Notes under the pieces: model-generated | What the model saw: the letters and a program-made list of their open reading frames with translations, nothing else | The model's database searches: none | What the model was told of the DNA's origin: nothing | Assembly (NCBI GenBank): GCA_973895155.1 | Contig: OZ316891.1 | Span: forward strand, 744,001-808,000 | Length of the DNA stretch: 64,000 nt | Source of the DNA: Marsupella aquatica | Taxonomy: Eukaryota; Marchantiophyta | Direction: 5' to 3' | Shown: piece after piece, positions 34,276 through 45,371 of the stretch | Layout: every line of letters starts with the position of its first letter | How positions within the stretch are numbered: the first letter of the stretch is position 1 | Position numbers and translations under genes: made by a program

Positions 34276-37200
34276 TCCGGCCTCTTCATCCACGTCGGTT
34301 CCCCCCCACCTCCTGTCCAGTCGTTCCCTGCTCCCTCCCCAGACGAGCGTCCCCTGCATACTTGTCCTGAGTGTGGCTGGGTTGGCCTCTCCCTTCCTCA
34401 TCACCGCGGGCGGGGCCGGTGCCAACGTCGCCAGCAAGCACAATCCCAGCCCCAGCCCCCTCTTGACCCAGTTAGCTCTGCCCCTCCTTCCTTGGAGGCT
34501 TCCGAGCAGGCATGGAGTTGGGTTCACTCTCTAGACCCCCTTCCAGCCTACCATCTAGGGTACATTAGACCTCGCCTTTATAACCACATCCCACTAGCGT
34601 TGCGCCCATTAGTTCGGTCATCCTTGTTGCAACTCATGCAGCTTATCTTGGCGCATCCTATCGAGGTCTCCTATTGGTCTTTACTCATGCTTTTTCCACA
34701 GTGGACTCTTACCCTCCCTAGTCACGGTGGTCGCATGGGTCATCGTGAGACTGCCTCTCGTATCCATCGTTTTCTGCGGGGAGATTGGGAACAGCTTCAG
34801 GAAGAGTACTTTCTTCGGGCCCGTTCCTTTACTACCCGTGCTTTGTCTGACCCAGCTCGCCACTCTCATCCTCCAGAGCATAGACGTCTTCGTCGCTCTT
34901 GTCGTTTAGCCCAGGCTGGTGAATATCGCCGTGCGGTCCAGGCCCTTTCTCCCACCACACCAGCCCCCCCTGGCGAGGTCACCTTGACGGCCCTTCAGGA
35001 TCTCCATCCGCAGCCCTATGATCAGCTCCCTTTGTTCGTGGAGGATTTTGAGCCTGAGGAGGATCTTCAGTTTAGTAGGGACCACTTCACCTATGCTTTC
35101 CTCCATGCTCCGCGTTGCGCGGCTGGTGGCCCCTCTGGCTATGTCTTTGAGCATTTTCGTGATTTATTCCCCCCTGAGGATCCTCAGTCTGGTTTTCCAG
35201 TTTTCTTCTCCTTTTGCCAGTGTATTGCTGCCGGCCGTTTGCCTCCTCCCGTCTCTTGGCTTTTGAGTGCTTCTCGTTTATTGGCCATGGCTAAGTCTTC
35301 ACCGGGTGTTCGGCCCATAGCTATTGGAGAGGTTTTTCTTCGTCTGGTGTCTCGCACACTTTCATCGTAGTATCGCTCTGCACTATCGGATCATCTCTCT
35401 CCACATCAGTTTGCAGTGGGCGTTCCTGGCGGTTGTGAGACAGTTATTGCGGGTATTCGTACTACCTTGGACCTCCACCCTGATTGGGTTGTCCTCCAGG
35501 TTGATGTCTCCAATGCTTTCAATGCGGTTTCTCGGGCAGCAATTTTTCGTGCTTTGAGGGCAGCGGATCCAGACATCCAGTCCCTTATCCCCTTTGTCCG
35601 TTGTTTTTATGGGTTCGAGGCCCCCCTCTTCTATAGTCATCACACCTCTACAGGAGAGTATACTACTCTTTCTTCTGTAGAAGGTACACGTCAGGGTGAC
35701 CCTTTGGGTGGGCCTCTTTTTGCCATTGCCCATTTTACTGCTTTACGGGAAGCCTCCGCGGCCCACCCCCAGTGTATCTTCCCCTCCCTTTCAGATGACA
35801 CCCACATCATTGGTCCACCTGTTGTTGTTACTTCTGCCCTCGCCACCCTTTCCACCCATTTGTTGGGCCTCGGTTTACGAGTTCAGCCGGTGAAGAGTTG
35901 TGCATGGAGTCAAGCTGGGTTACCCTCTGATCTTGCGCTTCCCCCTGGGTTCTTACGTCCAGCTGACGGTCTTCGGGTCCTTGGCTCCCCAGTTGGTACC
36001 GCCTCCTTTTGCTCATCTTTCATTGCTGACGCTCTCTAGGCTGCCTTAGCCCCTACTCCTATGCTCCCTAAGTTAGCAAACTCTCAGGCAGCATTTGGGT
36101 TGTTGTTGAGATGCATCCACCCTCGTGCGTCCTATATGGCTCGGACGCATCCCCCTACCGAGGATCTTTATCTACACCTCCGAGCGTTTGATGTCTCCAT
36201 TCGTGAGACTTTGGCCTCTCTTTTAGGGCCAGGTACTTTGCTCTCATCTCCGTGGCTTCATCGACAGCTCAGTCTTCCTATTTCTCTCGGTGGTTTTGGG
36301 CTTACTTCCACTGAGCGCCTTGCACCTTTGGCCTTCTTGGGCGTGTGGGCGGCCGCCTTCTCATTGTTGACAGATCATTTCCTTACTGAGGATCGACCTT
36401 TTTTACTTTTGTTTCTCATGGAGGTCGAGGAGGGTTCCCTCCCATTTCAGGTTCATTTGCGCACGGCGCGGTCATCATTACCCGATCCTGTTCGAGCTGC
36501 GTTACCTTCATTCCAGGAGTTTTTATCCTTGGACCCCGTCCGTCTTCAGGCAGACCTTGCTGGGCGTATGCACGCTTTCACCCTTTCCAGCATCCTCACT
36601 GACGCACCTGACACGGACCGAGCTCGGATTCTTTCTTCCGGAGGGAAGGGCGCAGGAGGCTGGCTTCAGGCCAATCCAGTCATTCCTCACCTGTGGATGT
36701 CTTCAGCGGAGTTTGCGACAGCCATGCGTCTTCGTATGGGCTTGCCCCACCCACTTCTTGCTGGTTTCCCTCCTACTTGCACTTGTGGGAAGCCTTGTGA
36801 TGCCACAGGTGTCCATCTTCTTCGATGCAGTTTGGGCGGCGAAACCATTTTTGTTCACGACGCTGTGAGAGATGCGACTGCTCAGGTTCTCTCTGGCTCT
36901 TTGGTCTGCGTGCGGCGGGAGGTGGTGCTCGAGTTACCTGGTCCTCCATCACAGCGGTTACGGGTGGATCTTACCATGGTCCGTGACGGTCATCGTACTT
37001 TGGCAGATGTAGTGGTGGCAAACCCATTGCGCCAAGACATCATTGGGACAGCGGCAACAACGGCAGGGGCAGCAGCATCACGAGCAGCAACAACGAAGGA
37101 GGCCAAATATGCTGCACGAGCTTCATCTGATAGCTTCCTGTCCCTTGCTCTTGAGATATTTGGGCGTCTCCATCATCAGTTCGACGGGCTTCTTCGCCAA

Positions 37201-37422
37201 GCTGCTCGGGATGTTCACGGCCGGATGGGTCCCACGCTATCTGTTTTGACCACGCACTTTTGCCAACGCATTTCAGTCACCTTACAGCGTGCTCAAGCTC
37301 GGGCCGTCTATCGTCGATCTCTGACAGTGGGTGCTAGTGTGACTCCGCAGCGGCTAGCCCCCCTAGAGGACATTCCTGTCCCACTTGCCGACCTAGTTTT
37401 GACACTTGATGTAGACCACTAG
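34276..37422 (+). pseudogene. LINE polyprotein: zinc finger, reverse transcriptase, CCHC and RLE-like domain (two in-frame stops)
   Basis: One frame runs from at least 34276 to TAG near 37422, broken only by TAG codons at 35368-35370 and 36037-36039. In order: an N-terminal finger CPECGWVGLSLPHHRGRGRC (near 34363); RT motif A DVSNAFNAVS (near 35503); motif B GTRQGDPLGGPLF (near 35685); motif C SLSDDTHIIGP (near 35790), with the catalytic DD in an SDD context rather than YADD; a C-terminal knuckle CTCGKPC...HLLRC (near 36780); then RVDL...LADVVV (near 36960), which resembles the PD-(D/E)xK restriction-like endonuclease. Such elements copy their RNA directly at a nicked target. The second stop could be a CAG-to-TAG change. 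The region upstream of 34276 reads in another frame, so a frameshift in its C-runs is possible. Confidence 0.85.
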
Positions 37423-37474
37423 CTTGTTGCCACATTTGCTAGGTATGATGAGGACCTCGGTCCATTTGCGGTAG

Positions 37475-37570
37475 TTTTAGTTCCTCTTTCTTGGTTTTTA
37501 GGGGTTTCCTTTTGCTCACTTCTTTTAGTTCCTCTTTCTTGGTTTTTAGGGTTTCCTCTTGCTCACTTCT
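37475..37570 (+). repeat. 48-bp tandem repeat in the LINE 3' UTR
   Basis: 'ttttagttcctctttcttgg...ttgctcacttc' occurs at 37475 and 37523, with one base of difference in a G run. It lies between the end of the LINE ORF and its terminal tail. Confidence 0.85.
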
Positions 37571-37665
37571 TTTTCGTTTTATTTTGTCCACTTGGGACCT
37601 CTCTTGTTTATTCTTTTGTACTCTATTTGGCCTTTTTCTGTAAAAAGTATGTGTATACTTTTCTT

Positions 37666-39185
37666 TGGGGTCCTGGTTCAACCCTCTCCTGGCCTGGGTC
37701 CCTGTCAAATCCTTGGATATCATCCCCCCCTTGTGGACTACCCTACACTGATGCATATTCCAAAGTAGAAAGTCTATCCTCTGTTGGATGGGTCTACTTT
37801 CACTTTCAAGGCAAAAATAGGCTAGTTGAGTCTATGGAACACGTTAAATATTAGGTTACAGCAAATGTGCATGGGCTGGGCCAACATATTTTTTAACATT
37901 TTTCCTTTTTAGCCACTGTGGCTAATGGCAGCCCCTCTAAGGGAGTGGATGCTAGGGAATGTTCCTTATCAGTTTTGCTAGGGAGGGGATGCTTGGAATG
38001 TTCCTTATCAGTTTTTCCTGAATTAGTTCCTGACCATCAGATATCCCTAGAATTACTGATGACCATTAGATTCTGGCAAATGGTCATTAGCTCCATGACT
38101 ATTAGATTCTGGCATCTATGACTTAGAGCTAATGGCCACTTTCCCATTAGCTCCATGACCATTGGCCACTTTCCCAAATGGTCATTACCTACTTCTGGCA
38201 AGTGGCCAATGGTCTACAAAGCATCTGCCAAGTTGGGCAAAAATTTGCACCTAGAAAATAAGACTGCCCCATCGAGTTCCTTTCAAAACAATGGGCCTCG
38301 CCTTCTATTTTTTCCCCTGGGCCAATCAAATCTTTTCCTCCGTTCACCAACAATATACTCGCTTTGTCCAGAGAGTTGTTTGATGTTTATGCCTTTATGG
38401 AGCTCAGTCCCCGTTGGTGGACGTCTGTGCGCGTGCACATGTCTGTGGTAAGGGTCGAGCGAGCGTTGATCTCCATTATTGGTAGATTCCCGATTCCTCA
38501 CTCTCCCGAAACGATTCTTAGCTTCACTGTCGATGTTCTTCAGCAGGATCCTGCGAGTTTCCCAATTCGGCTCAGAGAGTCGCACAGTCCGCCATTGGAC
38601 TACCTGCATGCCCACGTGCTTGCTTGACCCTCTCCACACTTCACGTTTGACGCTATCCTGAATGACTGAATCCTTCCATTCATTTTCTATTCCTGGGCCG
38701 CACACTCAGTGATGCCATATGGTATTTAACGATAGCTATGAAAAGCATTTATCTAGCCAATGGACCAAGTGTCAAGGTTTTACACGAAGTTGGCCCCTGG
38801 CTGGAGATAAGCTTTGCCATCCAGAGTATGGAATGTTCTGAACAAGAGCAAAACAGATATCATCATATGATAGATATATATTGTGCCTGAGAAAACTGAA
38901 TCTCATCGATATTTACCAGAATCAATGCTCTAAGAAAGATGCTTCGAATGCTCGTCAGCGCAAGTACCTTCATAATATCGAGAGTAGCTCAGGTATCCAT
39001 TTTTTTTCGGAATGAAAGTACAGCCACGTCCTTCGAAAAGGCTCCGAGAGCTTATAAAGCATCATAAATCCCTTTGGGATCAAGAAGCAGAGCTTTGATT
39101 GCGTCGGTACTTGTGAGCCACCCTCACATCACAGGACACAGGGGCGCTACTGCCTCGCATACGCCAGAGTACATTCCCGTCTTAC
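37666..39185. other. Intergenic region with a degenerate short repeat
   Basis: No gene supported. Between about 38030 and 38220 the phrases 'accattagattctggca', 'ggtcattagctccatgac' and 'ggccactttccc' recur in scrambled order, a degenerate repeat cluster. Related wording occurs near 19220-19270. Confidence 0.5.
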
Positions 39186-39640
39186 TTGTTCATTTAGTCA
39201 GTGGGATGTGTACTATTAGTTTTTGTCACATTGCCCTTGAGTTAGCAGCACTTTTCCCTGTCACCTCGTTTTTTCCCTCACCTTTTTTTTGTATTGCACT
39301 TGTCGTTTTTTCCATTCACCTCTTTTTTTCTTATTGCACCTTGTTTTTCTTTTTCCTTGTTTGTCCATTTAATTAGGATATGGGATGTGGACCATTAGTT
39401 TTTGTCACATTGGTCCCTTCCACCTCTTTGTTTTTTAGGATTGCACTTGTTTTTCTTTTCCCTTGTTTGCTCATTTAGTTACAACATTGGATGTGGACCA
39501 TTAGTTTTTGCCACGTTTTCCACACTAGCCCTTCAGTTCACAACAAATTTTCTTTCTTTTTTCTCCTTGTTTGTTCATTTAGTTAGGACATTAGATGTGG
39601 ACCATTAGGTTTTGTCACGTTTTCCACACTAGCCCTTGAG
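39186..39640. repeat. Array of four repeats related to the LINE tail
   Basis: A core from 'cttgtttgttcatttag' through 'gatgtggaccattag.tttttg.cac' occurs near 39186, 39357, 39462 and 39566 (spacings about 171, 105 and 104). The core resembles the end of the LINE ORF and following bases (37403-37440): in the last unit the sequence still reads TLDVDH-stop, as the LINE does. Confidence 0.7.
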
Positions 39641-40736
39641 TTAGCAACTCTTTTCCTTTTTCATGATTGCACTTGTTTTTCTTTTTTCTTGTTTGTTCTT
39701 TGGACAAATTTTCCTTTCTCTTTTATTGCACTTTGTTTTTTCCAAATTTATAAATTGTTTCGTCACAAGTTTCTCTCCATTTGGTTCACTTTTCACGAAG
39801 TAAACAAGCTCTCGTAGTAACATGAAAATTTGACCAGCGGGTCTTACAATTCAATTAACTGGATATATCGCATAGCAAAATGTTTGGTCACAGTGCGGCG
39901 AAGCAAGGGATGATTGCGAACTGGGATTTCGATAAGACATGTATATCTTGTAATGTCGGCATGGTCGTTATTAGATGATCCGTTCGGGATGGATGATATA
40001 CATTCTTTACTCGTTGTTTATACGATTTGTAAGCAGGAATTGACTCGTTTGCAGCTTTCTGGTGTCGCTCTTCTTGGGCTGCCTTTAGTTTAATCGGAAC
40101 TGTATTACTTGGCATGAACGAGATGCATGATGGATAGTGTCGTTGCCACACTTTTTTGACAAGCATGGAAGATCTTAATTGATGTCGCCTTTCCAGACAC
40201 AGAAACTGACGAGAAAGGTCTGGATCTCCATCTTGAACGTGCTTCACACTCTTTGGAGTTCAGGACAAGAAACACATGGATCAAAAGTGGGATGTCTGGT
40301 GGTCCTGCAATGGCGTCGATAGAAGTGACGAATGAAGAGTGGCACGAACAAGTCATTCAGAAAAGAGCACGTCAGATTCGTATGGTTCATCGTGTCGAGG
40401 AGAACAGAGGCTAGGGTTTGGGGGGGCCGATTAGTGAACTGGTGAACGTTGTACCCTTCAAGGTGGATCGATTTGTGTTCAAGCTTGCGGTGTTTGAGTA
40501 TCGCAGTATAGGGATCAGAACTCAGCTAACTTGCAATCGGTGGCACACTCTTCTTTTCAACTTCAACGTCTTGACTGAGGCTTGCCTCACGCAGTTACTC
40601 GAACCCGGTGCTACCGTTCTGGCAACCAATAGCATCGGAATGAAATGATTAGGGGCAAACGGCGCTTCTACCCTAGTAATCCTTTCTTCCTCAGCCAGTG
40701 AGAGTTCTTTCTTCCTTTCAGCTCACTTTATCAACG
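39641..40736. other. Intergenic region upstream of the third F-box-like gene
   Basis: No supported gene. A 119-codon minus-strand ORF near 39888-40247 has no recognisable domain and is probably chance. The promoter of the gene at 40737 should be in the last few hundred bases. Confidence 0.45.
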
Positions 40737-41768
40737 ATGCTTCGCAGGGCCTACGGATCAAACTGGTTTCGCATCGAACCAGTATCACCCCAGCCAACCA
40801 AACCGATTGTAGCTTTGCAGCTTGAGGATGTTGATCAGCAATTGCAATCTTCTCTGTATGATGGGAAAATCCCACCAGAAATCCGGGAGCTCATCTTCGA
40901 CTATGCCATGACCGAATACGTGGAATCCTTGTACCGGAAAGACACGAACTACACTCGTCCCAATTTTCTCGGCAGGAAGAAAGTCTCCATCAATCTCCTC
41001 CTCATGTGCAAGCGATCGTATCTCGAGACCCGTCACCTCCCTCCCGTCAAGAAGACACACGCGTTCTGGCACGGCCGATGCCCACCAGGACAGCGTGACG
41101 AATTGGGCTACTTCCGTCGGTTTAAACCTGCCCAGCTGGCCCTCGTGAAGGAGATCCACCTCTTCACGCCGCAGTGGTGGCTGGAGGGGAAGTTCCACAA
41201 AGTTTGCAGATTGGATGTGTTGCAGGGAGTAGAGAAAGTGAAGATTACGCTCCGCAGCGGGGATTGGCGGTGGAATGAACAGAATGCTCCTCTGGCAATC
41301 ACTCCCCAAAGGTCGGAGGCGGACGTGCGTTTGATGAAAGAGGATTGGAGGAGAGAGAAAGCGGGTGATATTGTGAAATGGGACCAGAACTGTTGGGGCT
41401 CCGCTTTCAGGCATATGAAGGGCTTGAAGGAGTTGGAGATGGAGTTCGAGACTCATGACCATAGGGCGAAAGAGCTAGACGAAGTTATGCGTCATGCAGT
41501 CAGGTGGAAATTTCCCATGGAGGACAGAAAGGTTTTGAGTGCTGACGGCCTCGGTGGTGTTAAGACGAGCAGCTGGCGAGGCCCTCCGTCTGCCTGGTCT
41601 AAATGTCCGAGCTGTGTCGCAAGAGAGCATGACTGGGAGGGAGACAGGGAGGGAGATTTGGATGAATCTCAATGTAAATTTTGCGAGAAGATGAAAGCTA
41701 TAAAGAGAAGGCCTGGCCCAATGCTGATAATCAGGAGCTTGAGGTGGATGCTAACTGATGCCAACTAA
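40737..41768 (+). CDS. F-box-like / DUF7730-like protein, diverged third paralogue
   Basis: Intronless; 343 aa from the ATG at 40737, which aligns with the start of the two tandem copies. The frame opens at 40698, adding 13 residues without counterpart. Conserved blocks include IVALQLEDVDQQL, IPPEIRELIFDYAM, RKKVSINLLLMCKRSYLETR and NCWGSAFRHMKGLKELEMEF. The Cys4 motif is kept, but its spacing is longer (CPSC, 19 residues, CKFC), filled by an acidic insert rich in Asp, Glu and Gly. It lies on the opposite strand and 28 kb from copy 2, and its flanks do not match the duplicated unit, so it arose from an older event. Complete ORF despite clear divergence again suggests function. Function unknown. 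Confidence 0.8.
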   Translation: MLRRAYGSNWFRIEPVSPQPTKPIVALQLEDVDQQLQSSLYDGKIPPEIRELIFDYAMTEYVESLYRKDTNYTRPNFLGRKKVSINLLLMCKRSYLETRHLPPVKKTHAFWHGRCPPGQRDELGYFRRFKPAQLALVKEIHLFTPQWWLEGKFHKVCRLDVLQGVEKVKITLRSGDWRWNEQNAPLAITPQRSEADVRLMKEDWRREKAGDIVKWDQNCWGSAFRHMKGLKELEMEFETHDHRAKELDEVMRHAVRWKFPMEDRKVLSADGLGGVKTSSWRGPPSAWSKCPSCVAREHDWEGDREGDLDESQCKFCEKMKAIKRRPGPMLIIRSLRWMLTDAN

Positions 41769-43378
41769 TTGTCTCTGGTAGTTGCCATCGCTGTGATATA
41801 CTGTTGATATGTTCGCACTGTTTTGTATATGATCGAGTCGTTAGGGAAGGAGAAATCAGCGAAATCAATTTTCCACTGACAATTTCTAGCCAGTTACAAG
41901 GGCATAGCAGACTTGAAAAGGTGCCCTTATTGTAAATACTGGCACAACACAGACGGGAATTCACTGTGATGTGATTTATGTCCATTTTCCCAACAGAGGA
42001 TATCATTTTTTGCTGTCATAGCTGTGCAGGACCTGTCTCTCCCTTGCTCCTGTGTGCACTAAACTATACATTGAGATATATGTGACTTCAGTTCTCTAAA
42101 TACCAAAGCGAATGCACAATGTTCAAGCTCCAATGAGACCCAAAAGTGGTGCAATGCGACTTTCAGGTGCCCTTGCATTTGCGGGCCCGTTTATCTGCTT
42201 AAACTCTATTTTCTGCTGTTGAGTTCCTCCCGGTTCTTTCACTTACCCTTGGCTGAGAGGTCCAGTGAGGCCTCGAATTGTACAGTCTCATGTGACGCGT
42301 AGCGTGTATGACGAGCTGCAGACTCATGTGATCTCAGGGTACAATGATGATGATTTTAGTGGACTCTAGGAACACAGCATTTTTGTATCCGCAAGTTCAT
42401 GTGGGGATTAACAATCCTGACTGAAGACCGCGATGCAGACTTGTTCATTAAGCCTGGCTTGAACAAGAGATCATGAGTTCAGCAAAATTCTGGGAGTTAG
42501 AGTAGCAAATTCATAGGTTTTGAAAAAGAGAGGAGAATGGTTCTTGAAGCAAGAAGTCCAATAACGCTGCTCTTAGATCATCTGGAAGTAGTTCAGAACA
42601 GGGCAGAGCAACTTGGGAGCGCTGATCTGAGCTAAAAGTATGGAGATGAACTAAAAGAGACAGGAGATGATTGTTCGGCTTGAGATGGTCCTTCCAAAAC
42701 GTGAGGCTCAGAAGACAGCGGACAGCAATCCCCGTGGCCCTGTCTTTGCTCGTGGGCAAGCAAGCTCAGATCAGCGGGGATGGAATGCCAATCACCTATG
42801 GCACGGTGCTGACACGATTTGGTTTCCATGTAATGACTTTTTGTACCTGAAGGATGGCGAGCACGAGCTTGATGCACTTGCAATGTCAGACACCAAAATG
42901 AGTACCTGGACGTCTTCTGTTTGAGCCAGCTAGCAGGCATAAAGGTGGGTGCCTTTTAAAATCCTAGCCAGCACCCAAGAACTGAGCATTGTCCTGTGTG
43001 TGTATGGAAACACTGCTTAGAGACGGTCTTGACGTATTGGGTTAAATGCTTTGAATCCCGTACAATCCTAATGGGAATGCCAATACACATTGGAAATCAG
43101 TCGTCTATATTTACTTTGCCTTTAAGAATAATTTGAACAAGCCCCTTCCAAACGAATTGGCCTCATTAGGGGTTTGTTTCCCTGGAGAGGCCTTGTTTCC
43201 CTAGAGAGGCCCCATCAAGTCATTTACTCAAGAGGACAGCCACCGTGTCCCAAGCATTTCTACCAATGAGTAAATTTATAAACCACTGCACATGATCAAG
43301 TCACCTCTTAATAGTCACTGAAATTTGGCGTGACATAAGAGTTGTGGGGGTATATGCCAATTTTTTCGAGGCTGTTAT
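41769..43378. other. Intergenic region
   Basis: No supported gene. A short phrase ('tttccct.gagaggcc') is doubled near 43180-43210. Otherwise nothing recognised up to the 5' LTR of copia element 2. Confidence 0.5.
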
Positions 43379-43722
43379 TGTTAGATATTGCTCTAGTCTT
43401 GTGACTCATGAGCTAACTACAGTTAGGCTAACTCGGGTTAGGATTTAGCTATTGTTAGCGGTAGTGCTGTTGTGTATATAGTCAGGGCTGATGCCAGACC
43501 CTGGTGGACCTTAGGCTCATTGTTACGGAGCTAGTTGAGAGATAGGGAGAGCTTGTGCGGTGGATGCTTGGTATGGCCGGTCGGCCTAGAGTGCAGTAAA
43601 GCTCTTGTGTGTTCCCGTGGACGTAGCCTCATGTGGAGGTGAACCACGTATCTCTCTGTGTCGACTATTGTGCATTGGATGGTTCATGGGCTTGCCGTTA
43701 CAAATGTCGTCTATGCTCAACA
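43379..43722 (+). repeat. 5' LTR of copia element 2
   Basis: 344 bp, beginning 'tgttagatat' and ending 'tgctcaaca'; partner at 49855-50198. It should contain the element's promoter. Compared with element 1, it has an extra segment in the middle ('ggtatggccggtcggcc'). Confidence 0.93.
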
Positions 43723-43724
43723 AG

Positions 43725-43741
43725 TGGTATCAGAGCATGCC
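43725..43741 (+). promoter_or_regulatory. tRNA primer-binding site of copia element 2
   Basis: 'tggtatcagagcatgcc' two bases after the 5' LTR. The first 12 bases match the usual initiator Met-tRNA priming site of plant copia elements. Confidence 0.88.
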
Positions 43742-44394
43742 TGGGAGGTGACGAGATTTTTTCGTGACAGTTATTTTCCAGCGTTCATTGTCGATGGTAC
43801 ATTCGGAGTTTCATCGCATGAAACTCGAATGTGTGTGGTTGAGCGGATAGGTTAGTGAGAGGGCTTTCTAACGGTGGTTAGAACTTGTTGATCGGTATCC
43901 GTGGTGCGGAGGAATTGAAGTTTGCATCATTCAGGGTTTATTCGTGTTCAACGGTATTTCGGGGAGAGACCAAAGTTTGTGTTTTTCAACGGTGTGAGCT
44001 GTGCAGTGCGGGAGGGGTCGCACATTATAGCTCAAGTTGAAGGTTGAAGCGAGCTGGTCGTTTCGGTAGCTGGATAGTTTCCGAGTTGTTACCGAGTGAG
44101 ATGTGACAAGTGACGGAGGCGTTCAGGTTTTTTCACAAGCTATGGAGCTTGTTCACATCTGAATCGGGTTTCTCTTTGTGACGTCCGACTCGGTGGAAGA
44201 GACGCAAAGTGCTTTGGCTCAACAGTTTGATCACAGCGAGGCGGTTGTTTTGAGCCCGGGATTGGCACTTGACGCGGAGTGAAGGCGTCGCGGCGGAAGT
44301 TGTTACTCTGTTGGAGCTGCAGACTATGCCGGTGAAATTTGGACCGAAACATTCCCGTCGGCGGCGTTCACTTTACTCATTGGAAATGGCAACG

Positions 44395-45250
44395 GTTTAG
44401 GTGTGTAACTTGCCTTGTTTGTGGTTAAATTGGGCATTTTTTTGTGGTCCCTTTAAGGTGATTTTTTTGTGTGTACCCACTCGCTTACACCCGCACCAAA
44501 CTCTATACCTTGCCCCCCCATTCGCGGCTGTTTTTTGCAGCGCCGGCTGGCGCTAAAATAGCCGCACCGACCCTCGGCCCAACTCGCAGTGTATACGGCT
44601 GCGAAGCAGCCGCCCGATTTTCTTTTGATCCCCTCCCGGCCCTTCGAGTGTATACCGGGGGGGGCTGCCTCCGGCTGGCCCTGCCTTCGCCCTGCCGGCA
44701 CGCTCCCCTCCTCGCCCGACCATACTTAGGCGTACGCGGCTGCGTACATCCCCGTCTATGTACCCTAGGGCGTACCCGCGAGCTCCCCCTGTGCGGCCCC
44801 CTTAAGCCCCTGTCTGCGTATGCCCCAACCCCATACGGGGGTATTTTCTATTTAAAGGGCGCTTTGCAACCCTTTAGGGCACTAATTTTTTAACTTTTTT
44901 TGCTTTTCTTGTTCTCTTGGTGCCGGGACCTGCCGCCCTCCATTTTAACCGCTCCGACAGGGGGAACGGCCCCCTGTGAGACCTGTCGGACTGTGCGGGA
45001 ATATTCTCAAAAAACAGAGAGCTATTTTTTGGCTATCCGACAAAGATTCCATCCGCCAAACGGTAACTTTTTTGGTTCTTTTTTGGCAAGGACTTTGCCA
45101 CTAGAGTTAGCAACGCGGCGCACCAAACACATTGCAATTCCGACGACGGGTTGTACTGGGTATTTTGGTTATTCTCCAAGGTGGTCAAAACAGGGGAGTT
45201 TCCCAAGGTTTTACCCACCCCGACCAAAATTTGAATAACTTTTTCATCAA
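44395..45250 (+). other. GC-rich leader segment private to copia element 2
   Basis: Homology with the leader of element 1 stops near 44391 ('ggaaatggcaacgg') and resumes near 45250 ('gattttgatttcggctttca'). Between them lies sequence unlike either the element or its surroundings: GC-rich from about 44480 to 44880, with cgtacgcgg-type palindromes and an open frame of 140 codons without recognisable domain. A hairpin-forming block lies at 44953-44990. Origin unknown; it could be captured DNA or a natural variable leader. Confidence 0.75.
44953..44990 (+). other. Potential hairpin in the copia element 2 leader
   Basis: Two alternative stems overlap: 'acaggggg' (44957-44964) pairs with 'ccccctgt' (44970-44977) around a 5-base loop, and 'tccgacagg' (44953-44961) pairs with 'cctgtcgga' (44982-44990). 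Both stems are perfect. A role in RNA packaging or processing is conceivable but unsupported. Confidence 0.6.
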
Positions 45251-45371
45251 ATTTTGATTTTGATTTCGGCTTTCAGTATTGGACTCCTAGCTTTGTGGGC
45301 TACGCGGCGGTGTTGAGTTTTGAGTTTTATGAGAAGTTTCAAAAAAAGATATTTTTTTGTGATTATTTCAT

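Larger units (their letters stand above)
33700..37665 (+). mobile_element. Non-LTR retrotransposon (LINE) with endonuclease-like C-terminus
   Basis: A GC-richer block in AT-rich surroundings, carrying one long RT-containing reading frame on the plus strand. The 5' limit is uncertain. The 3' limit near 37662 is supported by a second, truncated copy of the same tail at 13824-13921 that stops at the equivalent base. The 3' region has a 48-bp tandem repeat (37475-37570) and no poly(A). Motifs point to an RLE-type (restriction-like endonuclease) clade rather than an APE-type L1. Confidence 0.85.

Noticed and set aside
34025-34534. Proline/serine-rich 169-codon ORF at the start of the LINE
   Set aside because: It lies partly in a different frame from the zinc-finger frame. 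It may be real N-terminal LINE sequence offset by a frameshift, but the C-rich composition makes it unreliable as a separate gene.
39888-40247. 119-codon minus-strand ORF upstream of the third F-box-like gene
   Set aside because: No domain or family resemblance. It overlaps other equally long frames in the same stretch.
44471-44893. 140-codon ORF in the GC-rich copia leader
   Set aside because: GC-rich DNA has few stops. The translation is low-complexity in Pro, Leu, Arg and Cys with no domain, and there is no counterpart in element 1.
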